Shown here: positions 27,707-36,504 of the stretch, piece by piece
Layout of the letters: each line of letters starts with the position of its first letter
Numbering within the stretch: position 1 is the stretch's first letter
Source: Tistlia consotensis USBA 355
GTDB taxonomy: Bacteria > Pseudomonadota > Alphaproteobacteria > Kiloniellales > DSM-21159
Assembly (NCBI RefSeq): GCF_900177295.1
Contig: NZ_FWZX01000002.1
Coordinates: 1 to 64,000 of the forward strand
Length of the DNA: 64,000 nucleotides
Direction: 5' to 3'
Made by a program: the position numbers and the translations under genes
The notes under the pieces: model-generated
Database searches by the model: none
What the model saw: only the letters and a program-made list of their open reading frames with translations
Told to the model about the DNA's origin: nothing

Positions 27707-29377
27707 ATGACCAGCGTCAACACGAGCGCCACCTACAGCTGGCTCAACTCGACCGGCATCACCGGCCTGACAGACATCGACACGGCTCAGCTGGTCGAGG
27801 CGGCCTACGAGGCCAAGCTGGCGCCCGCCGACCAGCTGCAGGTCAAGGCCGACGCCAACGACGTGAAGAGCACCGCCTACGGCGACCTGTCGGACGTCGT
27901 CGAGACGCTGGCCGATACCGTCGAGGCGCTGACCTCGAGCTCGGCACTCGCCTCGCTGCGCGACGACGTCTGGGCCCAGAGCAGCGCCTACCTGAGCACC
28001 AGCGACAGCAGCGTGACCGCCAGCTCCGTGCTCTCCGCCACGGCCGAGAACGGCACCGCGAGCGGCAGCTGGACCCTGCAGGTCGAGCAGCTGGCGACCG
28101 CCCAGAAGATCGCCAGCGACAGCGTCGCCGACAGTACGGCCGCGCTCGGCCTGGACGGCAGCTTCAGCCTGGCGCTCGGCGACGGCACGGCGGCCACGGT
28201 CACGGTGACCAGCGACATGTCGCTGGACGACCTGGTCGACGCGGTCAACGCGGCCGGCGCCGGCGTCACCGCCTCGGTGCTCCAGGTCTCCTCGGACAGC
28301 GCCATGCTGGTGCTGACCGCCGACGACACCGGCCAGGAGATCAGTCTGGCCGACGTCAGCGGCGACGCGCTGAGCCAGCTCGGCGTGCTCGACGACAGCG
28401 GCGCCGTCGCCAACGAGCTGCGCGCCGCCCAGCAGGCGGTCTTCACGGTCGACGGCGTCGAGATCACGCGCAGCAGCAACACCGTCGACGACGTGCTCGA
28501 CGGCATCACGCTCTATCTCACGGCCGCCGAGCCCGACGTCGACGTCGAGCTCAAGGTCGCGCCCGACTACAGCGGCATCGAGCAGGCGATCGAGGATTTC
28601 GTCGACGCCTACAACAGCTATCGCGATTTCTACGACACCCAGCAGGCCTACACCGCCGGCGTCGGCGCGGACGACGACGCGGTGCTGTTCGGCGATTCGC
28701 TGCTGAACCGCCTGAACAGCACGATCGCCGGGACCTTGACCGGCAGCTTCGGCGACGAGACGCTCGACAGCCTGGCCGACATCGGCATCACGCTCGACGA
28801 GAACAACCAGCTGACCATCGACAGCGACACGCTGGAATCGGCGATCTACGACGATCTCGACTCCGTCGAGGCGATCTTCTCCGAGCGCAGCACCACCGGC
28901 TCCGACGACCTGCTGGTCTCCGACGGCGGCGGCTTCTCCGGCAGCTTCACGCTGGACGTCACGGTCGGCGCCGACGGCACCATCACGGGCGCCTCGGTCG
29001 ACGGCGACAGCTCGCTGTTCGAGATCGACGGCAAGAAGCTGGTCGGCGCCGCAGGCACCGCCTACGAGGGCGTGACCCTGATCTACGGCGGCAGCGCCAG
29101 CGACAGCATCGCGGTCGAGATCAGCCAGGGGCTGGCCTCGGTCCTGAACGACCAGCTTGACGGCTACACCGGATCGAGCGGCTCGATCCAGAAGGCCATC
29201 CAGTCGCTGGACAGCCAGACCGCGGACTACAACGACAAGATCGACGACCTCACCGCGTCGGCACAGGACTACGCCCAGAAGCTCTATGATCGCTATGCCA
29301 AGCTGGAAGCGCAGCTCGAGCTGCTGCAGCAGACCCGCGACCAGCTTGCCGCGCTGTGGGGGACCAACGACTCATGA
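27707..29377 (+). CDS. fliD: Flagellar filament cap protein FliD
   Basis: A 556-residue protein with the FliD_N pattern TGITGLTDIDTAQLVEAAYEAKLAPADQLQ near the start, a Ser/Asp/Thr-rich middle with a flagellin-hook IN-like repeat (WTLQVEQLATAQKIAS..), and a C-terminal FliD_C/coiled-coil part (DYNDKIDDLTASAQDYAQKLYDRYAKLEAQLELLQQ). It caps the growing filament and folds incoming flagellin. It is 61 bases after fliC and overlaps the fliS-like gene by four bases (ATGA), the standard fliC-fliD-fliS order. Confidence 0.92.
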   Translation: MTSVNTSATYSWLNSTGITGLTDIDTAQLVEAAYEAKLAPADQLQVKADANDVKSTAYGDLSDVVETLADTVEALTSSSALASLRDDVWAQSSAYLSTSDSSVTASSVLSATAENGTASGSWTLQVEQLATAQKIASDSVADSTAALGLDGSFSLALGDGTAATVTVTSDMSLDDLVDAVNAAGAGVTASVLQVSSDSAMLVLTADDTGQEISLADVSGDALSQLGVLDDSGAVANELRAAQQAVFTVDGVEITRSSNTVDDVLDGITLYLTAAEPDVDVELKVAPDYSGIEQAIEDFVDAYNSYRDFYDTQQAYTAGVGADDDAVLFGDSLLNRLNSTIAGTLTGSFGDETLDSLADIGITLDENNQLTIDSDTLESAIYDDLDSVEAIFSERSTTGSDDLLVSDGGGFSGSFTLDVTVGADGTITGASVDGDSSLFEIDGKKLVGAAGTAYEGVTLIYGGSASDSIAVEISQGLASVLNDQLDGYTGSSGSIQKAIQSLDSQTADYNDKIDDLTASAQDYAQKLYDRYAKLEAQLELLQQTRDQLAALWGTNDS

Positions 29378-29868
29378 CCGTTCCTGGAACCTCGATCCGA
29401 TCGGGCAAGGCCGGCCGCCGCGTGCGGCGGCCCGGCACGGAGGCGCCTGCGCCGCTGCCGGCCGGTCCGGAGCGCAGGGCGGCGGCCCTGGCCTGCTATC
29501 GCCGGGCGTCGCGCCCGGCGTCGCCGATCGCCCTCATGGCCGCCGCGGTCGAGCAGGCCGGCTTCCACCTGCGTGCCGCCGGACGGGCGCGCCGCGAGGG
29601 CCTCTACCTGCGGGAGCAGGACGAGCGCACGGCCGCCAAGTGGGCGCTGCTGACCCTGCGCAGCGCGGTCAGCCCGCAGGGCGCGCCCGGCCTGTCGCGC
29701 GAGCTCTTCGGCTTCTACACGGCGCTGCTCGAGGGCCTGCAGGGGACGCCGCGGCAGGAGCGCGCGCGCTACTACGAGGCCGCGACCGAGCGCCTGGCCA
29801 CGCTGGCCGCCCAGTGGCGGCAGGTCGCGCCGGCTGGCGGCCCCGGCCCCGCGACGGGCAGGACCTGA
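29374..29868 (+). CDS. fliS: FliS-like flagellin export chaperone
   Basis: A 164-residue protein whose ATG overlaps the fliD stop. The core SPIALMAAAVEQAGFHLRAAGRARREG and LLTLRSAVSPQGAPGLSRELFGFYTALLEGL follows the FliS pattern (SP-x-x-L-I ... L ... L-d ... g-g-l-a-x-n-L-x-x-L-Y-x-y). It is divergent and carries a basic, Pro/Ala-rich N-terminal extension of ~40 residues. FliS binds the flagellin C-terminus in the cytoplasm and prevents early polymerisation. Position directly after fliD supports the call; sequence likeness alone is weak. Confidence 0.72.
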   Translation: MTVPGTSIRSGKAGRRVRRPGTEAPAPLPAGPERRAAALACYRRASRPASPIALMAAAVEQAGFHLRAAGRARREGLYLREQDERTAAKWALLTLRSAVSPQGAPGLSRELFGFYTALLEGLQGTPRQERARYYEAATERLATLAAQWRQVAPAGGPGPATGRT

Positions 29869-29879
29869 CCGGGACGCGG

Positions 29880-30521
29880 ATGAGCACAGTTGCCACCCTC
29901 GCCATGCAGGAAGCCGCCCGGTTCGAGCCTCGGGACCGCGGGGCGCGCGCCGTCGCCGCGGGCCCGCCCGTGACCGACGACGCCGGACTGATGGCCCGGG
30001 TCGTCGAGGGCGACCGCGAGGCCTACCGCCTGCTGGTCGAGCGCCACTACCGCGGCATCTTCGGCCTTGCCCGGCGCATGGGCCTGCAGGCCGCCGAGGC
30101 CGAGGACACGGCGCAGGACGTCTTCGTGCGGCTCTGGGACAAGCGCGAGAGCTGGCAGCCGGACGGCGCCGCCGGCATCAAGACCTGGCTCTACCGGGTC
30201 GCGGTCAACCGCGTCATCGACCTCAAGCGCAAGCCGCAGGCACTCGACCTGGAGCAGGCGCCGGAGCCCGTCGACGAGCGCCAGGGCGCCTTCGACGGCA
30301 TCAGCCAGGCCCAGGAGCTGAGCCAGCTGCGCGAGGCGATCGCCCGGCTGACCGAGCAGCAGCAGCTGGCGATCTCGCTGTTCTATCACCAGGAGCTCAG
30401 CAACGCCGAGGCGGCCAGCATCATGGGGGTCAGCGTCGCCTCGGTCGAATCGCTGCTGAAGCGGGCGCGCCGCTGCCTGCGGGAGATCATGGCCGAGCAG
30501 CGCGCCGGCGAGCGCTGTTGA
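29880..30521 (+). CDS. ECF-family RNA polymerase sigma factor
   Basis: A 213-residue sigma-70 family protein. Region 2 is LMARVVEGDREAYRLLVERHYRGIFGLARRMG...AEDTAQDVFVRLWDKRESW with TWLYRVAVNRVIDLKRK. Region 4 is LREAIARLTEQQQLAISLFYHQELSNAEAASIMGVSVASVESLLKRARRCLRE. There is no region 3, so it is an ECF factor. A ~35-residue unconserved N-terminal tail precedes region 2. It follows the fliS-like gene by 11 bases and precedes a putative membrane anti-sigma gene and a CnrX-like sensor gene, the typical order for a trans-envelope signalling unit. Target promoters are unknown. Confidence 0.92.
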   Translation: MSTVATLAMQEAARFEPRDRGARAVAAGPPVTDDAGLMARVVEGDREAYRLLVERHYRGIFGLARRMGLQAAEAEDTAQDVFVRLWDKRESWQPDGAAGIKTWLYRVAVNRVIDLKRKPQALDLEQAPEPVDERQGAFDGISQAQELSQLREAIARLTEQQQLAISLFYHQELSNAEAASIMGVSVASVESLLKRARRCLREIMAEQRAGERC

Positions 30522-30599
30522 CCCCGGACCGCGGCATTTGAGCCAAAGACCCGAAATTGTCCGGCATTGCACGCCGACCTATGATGAGAGCTTATCGGA

Positions 30600-30620
30600 A
30601 TGGTAAACAGTGATGGTAAA
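30600..30620 (+). repeat. Short direct repeat ATGGTAAA upstream of the anti-sigma gene
   Basis: ATGGTAAA occurs at 30600-30607 and 30613-30620, 13 bases apart, in the only AT-richer part of the 195-base gap between the sigma and anti-sigma genes. It may be an operator or part of a promoter; no more can be said. Confidence 0.35.
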
Positions 30621-30716
30621 GAGTGGCGGAAGACCAGCCTGGGCGGAGACTGCCGGCGACCTGCAGCCTCTGATCCGCTCCGGTGACCGACCCGTCCCGT
30701 CCCGTGAGAGCGTTCC

Positions 30717-31211
30717 GTGACCCGCGAAGAGTTCGAAGACTGCCTGGACAGCTACGGCGCCGACTTGGCGAGCTGGCCGGTCGACGCCCGGAGGGCGGGA
30801 CTGCGGCTCGTCGAGGAGGATCCGGCGGCGGCCCGTTCGCTGGCCGATGCCAGGCGTCTCGAGGCCCTGCTCTGCGAGACGCCGGAGCCCCTGGACGAAG
30901 CCGGGGCGATCGCGGCGATCCTGGCGGCCGGGCCCGGGCGCACGGCGCCGAGCCCGGTGCCGAGCCCGGTGCCGAGCCCGGCGCCGTCGGGCGTCGGCTG
31001 GCGCGCGCTGGCCGGCACGGTGCGCTCGACGCTGCAGCGCGCCCTGCTGGTGCGGCCGATGGGTCTGGCCGCCGTCTGCCTGGCGCTCGGCATCATCGTC
31101 ACGCTGTCGCTGCCCGACGCGCTGCCGCCGCTGCTCGGCCGGGACCGCGCCGTCGAGCAGCCCGGCCTGGCGCCGGCCGTGGAGTTCTCCGCCTACGTCC
31201 TGCTGCACTGA
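30717..31211 (+). CDS. Putative single-pass membrane anti-sigma factor
   Basis: A 164-residue protein starting at GTG. An acidic/basic cytoplasmic part (residues 1-~85) is followed by a Ser-Pro-Val tandem linker (three 12-base repeats around 30949-30982), one transmembrane helix (LAAVCLALGIIVTLSLP, ~117-135) and a short periplasmic tail. This topology and its place between an ECF sigma gene and a CnrX/Spy-like gene are those of a CnrY-type anti-sigma factor. No zinc-binding HxxxCxxC motif is visible, so it would not be a ZAS-class protein. The role is inferred from context. Confidence 0.6.
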   Translation: MTREEFEDCLDSYGADLASWPVDARRAGLRLVEEDPAAARSLADARRLEALLCETPEPLDEAGAIAAILAAGPGRTAPSPVPSPVPSPAPSGVGWRALAGTVRSTLQRALLVRPMGLAAVCLALGIIVTLSLPDALPPLLGRDRAVEQPGLAPAVEFSAYVLLH

Positions 31212-31292
31212 CGCAGGGTCGGCGCCGCGACCGGCCGAGGGGCGGCGCGACCGTTCCGAGACCCCACCGCCTCTCCCGAGTGAGCTAGCCGG

Positions 31293-31826
31293 ATGATCTC
31301 AGACCGAGCCGTCGCCTCCTGGACGATCCGCATCGCCCTCACCCTGTCCCTGGCGCTGAACCTGTTCATCGCCGGCTGGCTGATGGGCGACTGGTTGCGT
31401 CCGGGGCCGCCGATGCCGCTGCCGCCGGAGGCCGGCGGGCCGCGCCCGGACATGGAAAGCGCGCTGATCCACTGGATCGCGCCGAAGCTGTCGAGCGAGG
31501 GGCGCGACCGCCTGCTGGCGAACTGGCAGAAGGTCGAGGAGAGCTCCACGATCAGCAACGAGGCGGAGATCGACAGCCGGCGACGGGCGTTGCGCGACAT
31601 GCTGCGCCAGGAGGCTTTCGACGCCGGGGCCTTCGACAGGCAGATGGAGGCGCTGCACAAGGCGATGTCGAGCCGGATCGAGCGGCTGGTCTCGGCGATC
31701 ACCATGACGGTGCCCGAGCTGTCCGCCGCGGATCGCAAGGTGCTCGCCGACCTGCCGCCGCTCAGCCGGATCCCGCCGCCCGGTCCCTGGCGCGACCGCC
31801 CCGACGAGCGCTTCCCGCCCCGCTGA
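31293..31826 (+). CDS. Periplasmic heavy-metal sensor/Spy-like protein (CnrX-like)
   Basis: A 177-residue protein with an N-terminal membrane anchor (IRIALTLSLALNLFIAGWLMG), then a helical periplasmic domain rich in Arg/Glu with LSSEGRDRLLANW, RRRALRDMLRQEAFDAGAFDRQMEALHKAMSS and LSAADRKVLADL. This layout matches the metal-resistance/CnrX-ZraP family of helical hairpin proteins. It follows the sigma and membrane-protein genes, so the three may be a sensor (this), anti-sigma and sigma relay. Only a few histidines are present, so metal binding is not certain; it might instead sense envelope or flagellar-assembly stress. Confidence 0.75.
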   Translation: MISDRAVASWTIRIALTLSLALNLFIAGWLMGDWLRPGPPMPLPPEAGGPRPDMESALIHWIAPKLSSEGRDRLLANWQKVEESSTISNEAEIDSRRRALRDMLRQEAFDAGAFDRQMEALHKAMSSRIERLVSAITMTVPELSAADRKVLADLPPLSRIPPPGPWRDRPDERFPPR

Positions 31827-31865
31827 CCGCCCGCCGGCCCGCCCGCCGGCACCTCGGCGACGTCG

Positions 31866-31914
31866 GAAAAAAAATCGTCCGGTCCCGCGCCAGGTTTCGT
31901 CGTCCCGCCCGTGA
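31866..31914 (+). promoter_or_regulatory. Conserved flagellar upstream module before flgD
   Basis: Second copy of the fliC upstream module: GA8T, 11 bases, GCGCCAGGTTTCG, five bases, CCGCCCGTGA. It ends 58 bases before the flgD ATG. Identity in three separate blocks with fixed spacing of the last two argues for a shared promoter or regulator site. Confidence 0.55.
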
Positions 31915-31972
31915 TTGTTGATAGCAGCCGGTCCTTCGGCCCGCTGCAGACCGACAGTGAGCGGAGACGGCC

Positions 31973-32686
31973 ATGTCCTCTTTCCTCAGCGCGCTGACCG
32001 CCGGCTCGACGGCGGCGACGAGCTCGACGAGCAGCAGCTCGAGCACGAGCAGCAGCAGCGACGACACGACCAGCACGAGCGACGCCTTCGACAACTACAT
32101 CAGCGTCCTGCTCGCCCAGCTGCAGTCGCAGGATCCGACCGACCCGACCGACACCGGCGAGCTGACCCAGGCGGTCGCCGCCGCCGAGCAGGTCCAGCTG
32201 CAGTCGGAGGCCAACAGCCTGCTGACCTCGCTGGTCGACGGCGTGACCTCGCTGCAGGACTCGCTGACGGCCTCGGCGGACAAGAGCTCCTATCTGGGCA
32301 GCGAGGTCGTCGCGGAGGGCTCGACGGCGCCTCTCCAGGACGGCCAGGCCGAGTGGTACTACACGCTCGGCGACGACGCCTCTTCGGTCGCGCTGACGGT
32401 CACCGACTCCGACGGCAACGTCGTCTACGAGACCACCGGCGACACCGCGGCCGGCAGCCACTCCTTCGTCTGGAACGGCTCCGGCAGCGACGGCGAGAGC
32501 TACGACAACGGCGAGTACGACCTGACCGTCACGGCGCTCGACGCCAGCGGCTCGGCGGTCGACAGCAACGTGCTGATGACCGGCCGGGTCAACGCCATCG
32601 ACTACTCCGGCGACGGCGCGACGCTCTACGCCGGCAACGTCGCCATCGACCCCGACAGCGTCCAGGGCCTGCTCGAAGCGGCCTGA
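31973..32686 (+). CDS. flgD: Flagellar hook-capping protein FlgD
   Basis: A 237-residue protein with a long Ser/Thr-rich N-terminal stretch (residues ~10-45). The FlgD core follows: AFDNYISVLLAQLQSQDPTDPTDTGELTQAVAAAEQVQLQSEAN. A FlgD Ig-like and tudor-like C-terminal part comes next, with AEWYYTLGDDASSVALTVTDSDGNVVYE, HSFVWNG and GEYDLTVTALDASG. It is the scaffold for hook assembly, exported through the flagellar system. It precedes flgE by 53 bases. The usual MLxQLKxQDPxxPxD motif is recognisable as LLAQLQSQDPTDPTD. Confidence 0.92.
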   Translation: MSSFLSALTAGSTAATSSTSSSSSTSSSSDDTTSTSDAFDNYISVLLAQLQSQDPTDPTDTGELTQAVAAAEQVQLQSEANSLLTSLVDGVTSLQDSLTASADKSSYLGSEVVAEGSTAPLQDGQAEWYYTLGDDASSVALTVTDSDGNVVYETTGDTAAGSHSFVWNGSGSDGESYDNGEYDLTVTALDASGSAVDSNVLMTGRVNAIDYSGDGATLYAGNVAIDPDSVQGLLEAA

Positions 32687-32739
32687 CCGACTGCCAGACC
32701 GGCGGCGCTGCCGCCGGCAATCCAGGAAGGATTGGAACC

Positions 32740-34008
32740 ATGAGCCTCAGCGGCGCCCTCAACTCGGCGATCACCGGCCTCTACGCGCAGAGCACGGCGC
32801 TCGCCTCGGTGTCCGGCAACCTCGCGAACGCCGACACGACCGGCTACAAGGCGACCGGCACCAGTTTCGCCTCCCTGGTCACCGGCAGCGGCTCGACGAC
32901 CCGCAGCACCGGTAACGGCGTCACGACCTCGCTGGTCAACTACGTCTCCAACCAGGGCACGATCGAGGGTTCCGAGACCGCGACGAATCTCGCGATCAGC
33001 GGCAGCGGCTTCTTCGTCGTCACCGACGGGCCGGGCAGCGACGCGACCTACTACACCCGCGCCGGCGACTTCTCGAGCGACGCCGACGGCTACCTGGTCA
33101 ACAGCTCCGGCTACTACCTGCTCGGCTATCCGCTCGACAGCGGCGACAGCGTCTCGGTGCCGACCAGCGTCGGCGCGCTGGAGCCGATCGACATCGACTC
33201 GATCAACGGCACCGCCGAGGCGACGACCAGCCTGGACCTGCAGGTCAACCTGCCGGCCGACGCCGCGACCGGCGACAGCGTCGACATGTCGACCGAGGTC
33301 CACGACTCGCTCGGCGTCAGCCACTCGGTGACGGTCACCTACACCAAGACCGCCGACAACAGCTGGACCATGAGCTTCGACGATCCGACGCTGACCAACG
33401 ACAGCAGCGTGACTTCCGGCACCGCCGGCGGCTCGATCGACCTGGTGTTCAACAGCGACGGCACGCTGGCCTCGACCAACCCGGATCCGGCCGAGCTGAC
33501 CCTGACCGGCCTCACGACCGGCGCCTCCGACAGCACGATCAGCCTCGGCCTCGGCACCGCGGGCGACAGCGACGGCCTGACCCAGTACGCCAGCGGCAAC
33601 GACGATCCGGACCTGACGATCTACAACATCGACACCGACGGCGCCGCCTATGCCGGCCTGTCGAGCATCGAGATCGACGAGCAGGGCGTCGTGACCGCCG
33701 TGTTCAGCAACGGCGCCTCGCGCGCCATCGCGGTGATCCCGCTCGCGACCTTCCAGAACCCCAACGGCCTGACCGCGCTGTCCGACACGGTCTTCGCGGC
33801 CAGCCCCGAGTCCGGCGGCTACGTGCTCAACGTCGCGGGAGAGGGCGGCGCCGGCTCGGTCGAGGACTCCTCGCTCGAGGCCTCGACGGTCGACACGACC
33901 GACGAGTTCGCCCGCATGATCAAGGCACAGCAGGCCTATTCGGCCTCCTCGCAGGTCGTGAGCACGGTGAAGGACATGTACGACACCCTGCTCTCGGCGA
34001 TGCGCTGA
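32740..34008 (+). CDS. flgE: Flagellar hook protein FlgE
   Basis: A 422-residue hook subunit. The N-terminus SGALNSAITGLYAQSTALASVSGNLANADTTGYKAT and the C-terminal TTDEFARMIKAQQAYSASSQVVSTVKDMYDTLL are the conserved rod/hook helices. The middle contains FlgE-type beta domains (ISGSGFFVVTDG; YYTRAGDFSSDADGYLVNSSGYYLLGY). The ATG at 32740 follows AGGAAGGATTGG. It builds the hook outside the outer membrane. The gene is in the order flgD-flgE-flgN-like-flgK-flgL. Confidence 0.95.
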   Translation: MSLSGALNSAITGLYAQSTALASVSGNLANADTTGYKATGTSFASLVTGSGSTTRSTGNGVTTSLVNYVSNQGTIEGSETATNLAISGSGFFVVTDGPGSDATYYTRAGDFSSDADGYLVNSSGYYLLGYPLDSGDSVSVPTSVGALEPIDIDSINGTAEATTSLDLQVNLPADAATGDSVDMSTEVHDSLGVSHSVTVTYTKTADNSWTMSFDDPTLTNDSSVTSGTAGGSIDLVFNSDGTLASTNPDPAELTLTGLTTGASDSTISLGLGTAGDSDGLTQYASGNDDPDLTIYNIDTDGAAYAGLSSIEIDEQGVVTAVFSNGASRAIAVIPLATFQNPNGLTALSDTVFAASPESGGYVLNVAGEGGAGSVEDSSLEASTVDTTDEFARMIKAQQAYSASSQVVSTVKDMYDTLLSAMR

Positions 34009-34042
34009 GCCGCCGCGCGATCCGGATCGAGGAGCCCCGCCC

Positions 34043-34495
34043 ATGATCCCGAACCCCGTCCGCAGCGCCACGCCGGAGGCCGTGCCGGCCCCGTCCGAGG
34101 GCCGCTGGGTCACCCCCGTCGAGGCGCACGACGCCCTCTCGGCCCTCGAGCGGCTCGACGCGCTGCTCGACATCGAGCTCAAGGTCCTGAAGAGCGGCCA
34201 GATCGAGCTGCTCGACGACCTGACGCGCGAGAAGAAGAGCCTGATGGCGCCGCTGACGCCGCCGCCCTCGCCGGACCCGGCGGTCGGTACGCTGCAGCTC
34301 AAGATGCTGGTCGCCGAGCACCGGCTGCTGATGCAGGTCCGCGACAAGCTGCGCCGCAACACCCGCATGCTGGAGGCCCGGCGCCTGGCCGCGCTGCAGC
34401 GCTTCCGGATCGGCGCCGAGGCCCTGTCCCGCGAGAGCCGCGCCCGCCAGAAGGCCGGCGGCGCTGCGATCCGCCTGATCGACGGCGAGGCCTGA
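34043..34495 (+). CDS. FlgN-like chaperone for hook-filament junction proteins
   Basis: A 150-residue, largely helical cytoplasmic protein with LSALERLDALLDIELKVLKSGQIELLDDLTREKKSLMAPL, the pattern of FlgN-type chaperones (leucine-rich, Glu/Lys-rich helices with a conserved LTREKKxL). It lies between flgE and flgK, 10 bases before flgK, whose product FlgN normally escorts. Sequence similarity is too weak to name it with certainty; position and length support the call. Confidence 0.65.
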   Translation: MIPNPVRSATPEAVPAPSEGRWVTPVEAHDALSALERLDALLDIELKVLKSGQIELLDDLTREKKSLMAPLTPPPSPDPAVGTLQLKMLVAEHRLLMQVRDKLRRNTRMLEARRLAALQRFRIGAEALSRESRARQKAGGAAIRLIDGEA

Positions 34496-34505
34496 GGCCG
34501 GGGCC

Positions 34506-36230
34506 ATGACCTCGCTCGGCTCGGCCACCTCCGCCGCCTTCAGCGCCCTCCAGGCCGCCAGCTACGGCATGAAGGTGACCTCGGCGAACGTGGCGAACGC
34601 CTCGGTCGAGGGCTACACGGCGAAGACGGCGGCCCTGAGCACGCAGGTCACCGACGGCCTGGCGACCGGGGTTACCGCCACCACCGGCGGCGCCGGGGTC
34701 GACGCGGCGCTGGTCCGCTCGATCGCCAGCGCCAGCGCCGCCGCAGGCGCCAGCGCGGTCGCCTCGACGGCGCTCGACGGCCTCGTCGACCTGCTGGGCA
34801 GCGCGAGCGACAGCAACGACCTGGCGAGCCTGATCTCCGATCTCGGCACGGCCGCCTCGGACCTGCAGCTCTATCCCGAGAGCCAGTCCAGCAAGGCCAG
34901 CTTCCTCTCGGCGGCCGACGCCCTGGCGGAGCGGCTGAACGCCCTGTCCGACGGCGTCCAGCAGGCGCGCGCCGACGCCGACCAGGGCATCGAGGACGGC
35001 GTCGACCAGGCGAACGCGCTGCTCGAGAAGATCGACGGCTACAACCGGCAGATCGCCGAGAAGACCGCGCAGGGCGAGTCGACCGACGATCTCGAGGACC
35101 TGCGGCGCAGCGCCCTGGTCGAGCTGTCCGGGGTGATGGACGTCACCTACTTCACCAACTCGAGCAACGAGCTGCAGATCTACACCGGCTCGGGTACCGC
35201 GCTCCTGACCTCGACGGTCCACGAGCTGAGCTACAGCGCCGCCGGCTCCGTGACCTCGGCGACCAGCTTCGGCGGCATCACCGTGGACGGCAAGGACATC
35301 ACCGGCGAGATCGACGGCGGCTCGATCGGCGGCAACATCGCGCTGCGCGACGAGACGCTGCCCGAGGTGCAGGCGGAGCTCGACAGCCTGGCGCAGGCGC
35401 TGGGCGACACGCTCAACGCCGTGACCAATGCCGGCAGCGCCTATCCGGCGCCGAGCAGCCTGACCTCGAGCGGCACGCTCGGCGCGAGCGACGCGCTGAG
35501 CGGCAGCGGCACGGTGCGCATCCTGCTGACCGACTCGGACGGCACCGTCGACCAGGTCCTCGATCTCGACCTCTCGGGCCTCTCGACGGTCCAGGACCTG
35601 ATCGACAGCGTCGACGCGGTCGAGGGGCTCAGCGCCTCGATCGTCGACGGTAAGCTGGTCCTCAGCGCCGACGACGCCAGCCAGGGCGTCGCGCTGGTCG
35701 CCCTGGACGGCACGCTCGGCGGCGACGGCGACAGCCTGTCGGGCTATTTCGGCTTCAACGACCTCTTCACCGGCAGCGACGCGCAGTCGATTGCCGTCAA
35801 CGCCGACTGGCTCGACGACCCCAGCCTGCTGCCGACCGGAACCGGCAGCGATTCGGCGAGCCTGGCGGCCGGCGACAGCGCGCTCAGCTCGGGCGACACG
35901 ACGACGGTCGACGCCGTGCTGGCGCAGCTCGACGCCTCGCTCGACTTCGCCGCGGCCGGCGCGCTCGGCGGCGTCAGCGAGAGCCTGTCCGACTATGCCG
36001 CCGACATCGTCAGCCAGGTCGCGCTCGCCGCCAGCAACGCCGACGACCGGGTGACGCTCGACAGCACGCTGCTCGACAGCCAGCAGGAGAGCTTCTCGAA
36101 CAGCTACGGCGTCAGCCTGGACGAGGAGGCCCTGGCGATGAGCGCCTACCAGGACGCCTATTCGGCGGCCTCGACCCTGATCAGCACCTTGCAGGAGATG
36201 TTCCAGGCCCTCCTCAACGCCGTCGACTAG
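34506..36230 (+). CDS. flgK: Hook-filament junction protein FlgK (HAP1)
   Basis: A 574-residue protein. The N-terminal helix SLGSATSAAFSALQAASYGMKVTSANVANASVEGYT is followed by AALSTQVTDG as in FlgK. A helical segment follows (NALLEKIDGYNRQIAEKTAQGESTDDLEDLRRSALVELSGVMDVTYFTNSSNELQIYTGSG). The C-terminus DEEALAMSAYQDAYSAASTLISTLQEMFQALLNAV is the expected zipper helix. It connects hook and filament. The stop is followed immediately by a strong hairpin. Confidence 0.95.
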   Translation: MTSLGSATSAAFSALQAASYGMKVTSANVANASVEGYTAKTAALSTQVTDGLATGVTATTGGAGVDAALVRSIASASAAAGASAVASTALDGLVDLLGSASDSNDLASLISDLGTAASDLQLYPESQSSKASFLSAADALAERLNALSDGVQQARADADQGIEDGVDQANALLEKIDGYNRQIAEKTAQGESTDDLEDLRRSALVELSGVMDVTYFTNSSNELQIYTGSGTALLTSTVHELSYSAAGSVTSATSFGGITVDGKDITGEIDGGSIGGNIALRDETLPEVQAELDSLAQALGDTLNAVTNAGSAYPAPSSLTSSGTLGASDALSGSGTVRILLTDSDGTVDQVLDLDLSGLSTVQDLIDSVDAVEGLSASIVDGKLVLSADDASQGVALVALDGTLGGDGDSLSGYFGFNDLFTGSDAQSIAVNADWLDDPSLLPTGTGSDSASLAAGDSALSSGDTTTVDAVLAQLDASLDFAAAGALGGVSESLSDYAADIVSQVALAASNADDRVTLDSTLLDSQQESFSNSYGVSLDEEALAMSAYQDAYSAASTLISTLQEMFQALLNAVD

Positions 36231-36276
36231 AGCGCGATCGCCCCGCATCGAGCCGATGCGGGGCGTGAATCGCGCT
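36231..36276 (+). terminator. Large composite hairpin after flgK
   Basis: A perfect 12-base stem CGCCCCGCATCG / CGATGCGGGGCG with a 3-base loop AGC (36239-36265) is enclosed by a second 8-base stem AGCGCGAT / ATCGCGCT (36231-36238 and 36269-36276). No T-tract follows. It begins one base after the flgK stop and probably ends or stabilises the flgK transcript, so flgL may have its own promoter in the 228 bases that follow, where nothing else is visible. Confidence 0.7.
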
Positions 36277-36504
36277 CCGGAACAACGACCTGGGTCACGG
36301 CCGCTGCGGATCCGTGATCCGAAGCGGCCGGTGTCCGGGCGCTGCCCCAACAGCGTCCCGGCGTCGGCTCCGACCCCGCCCGGCCGTCCCTCGACCCCTA
36401 CCCCCGTATGGCGATCGGGTCGGCCGGGCGGGCGAGGGGCAACGGGGGGCGACGGGGGCGACGGCCGCCGGCGGGGGCAGCGAACGACCGATGGAAGCAG
36501 GACC

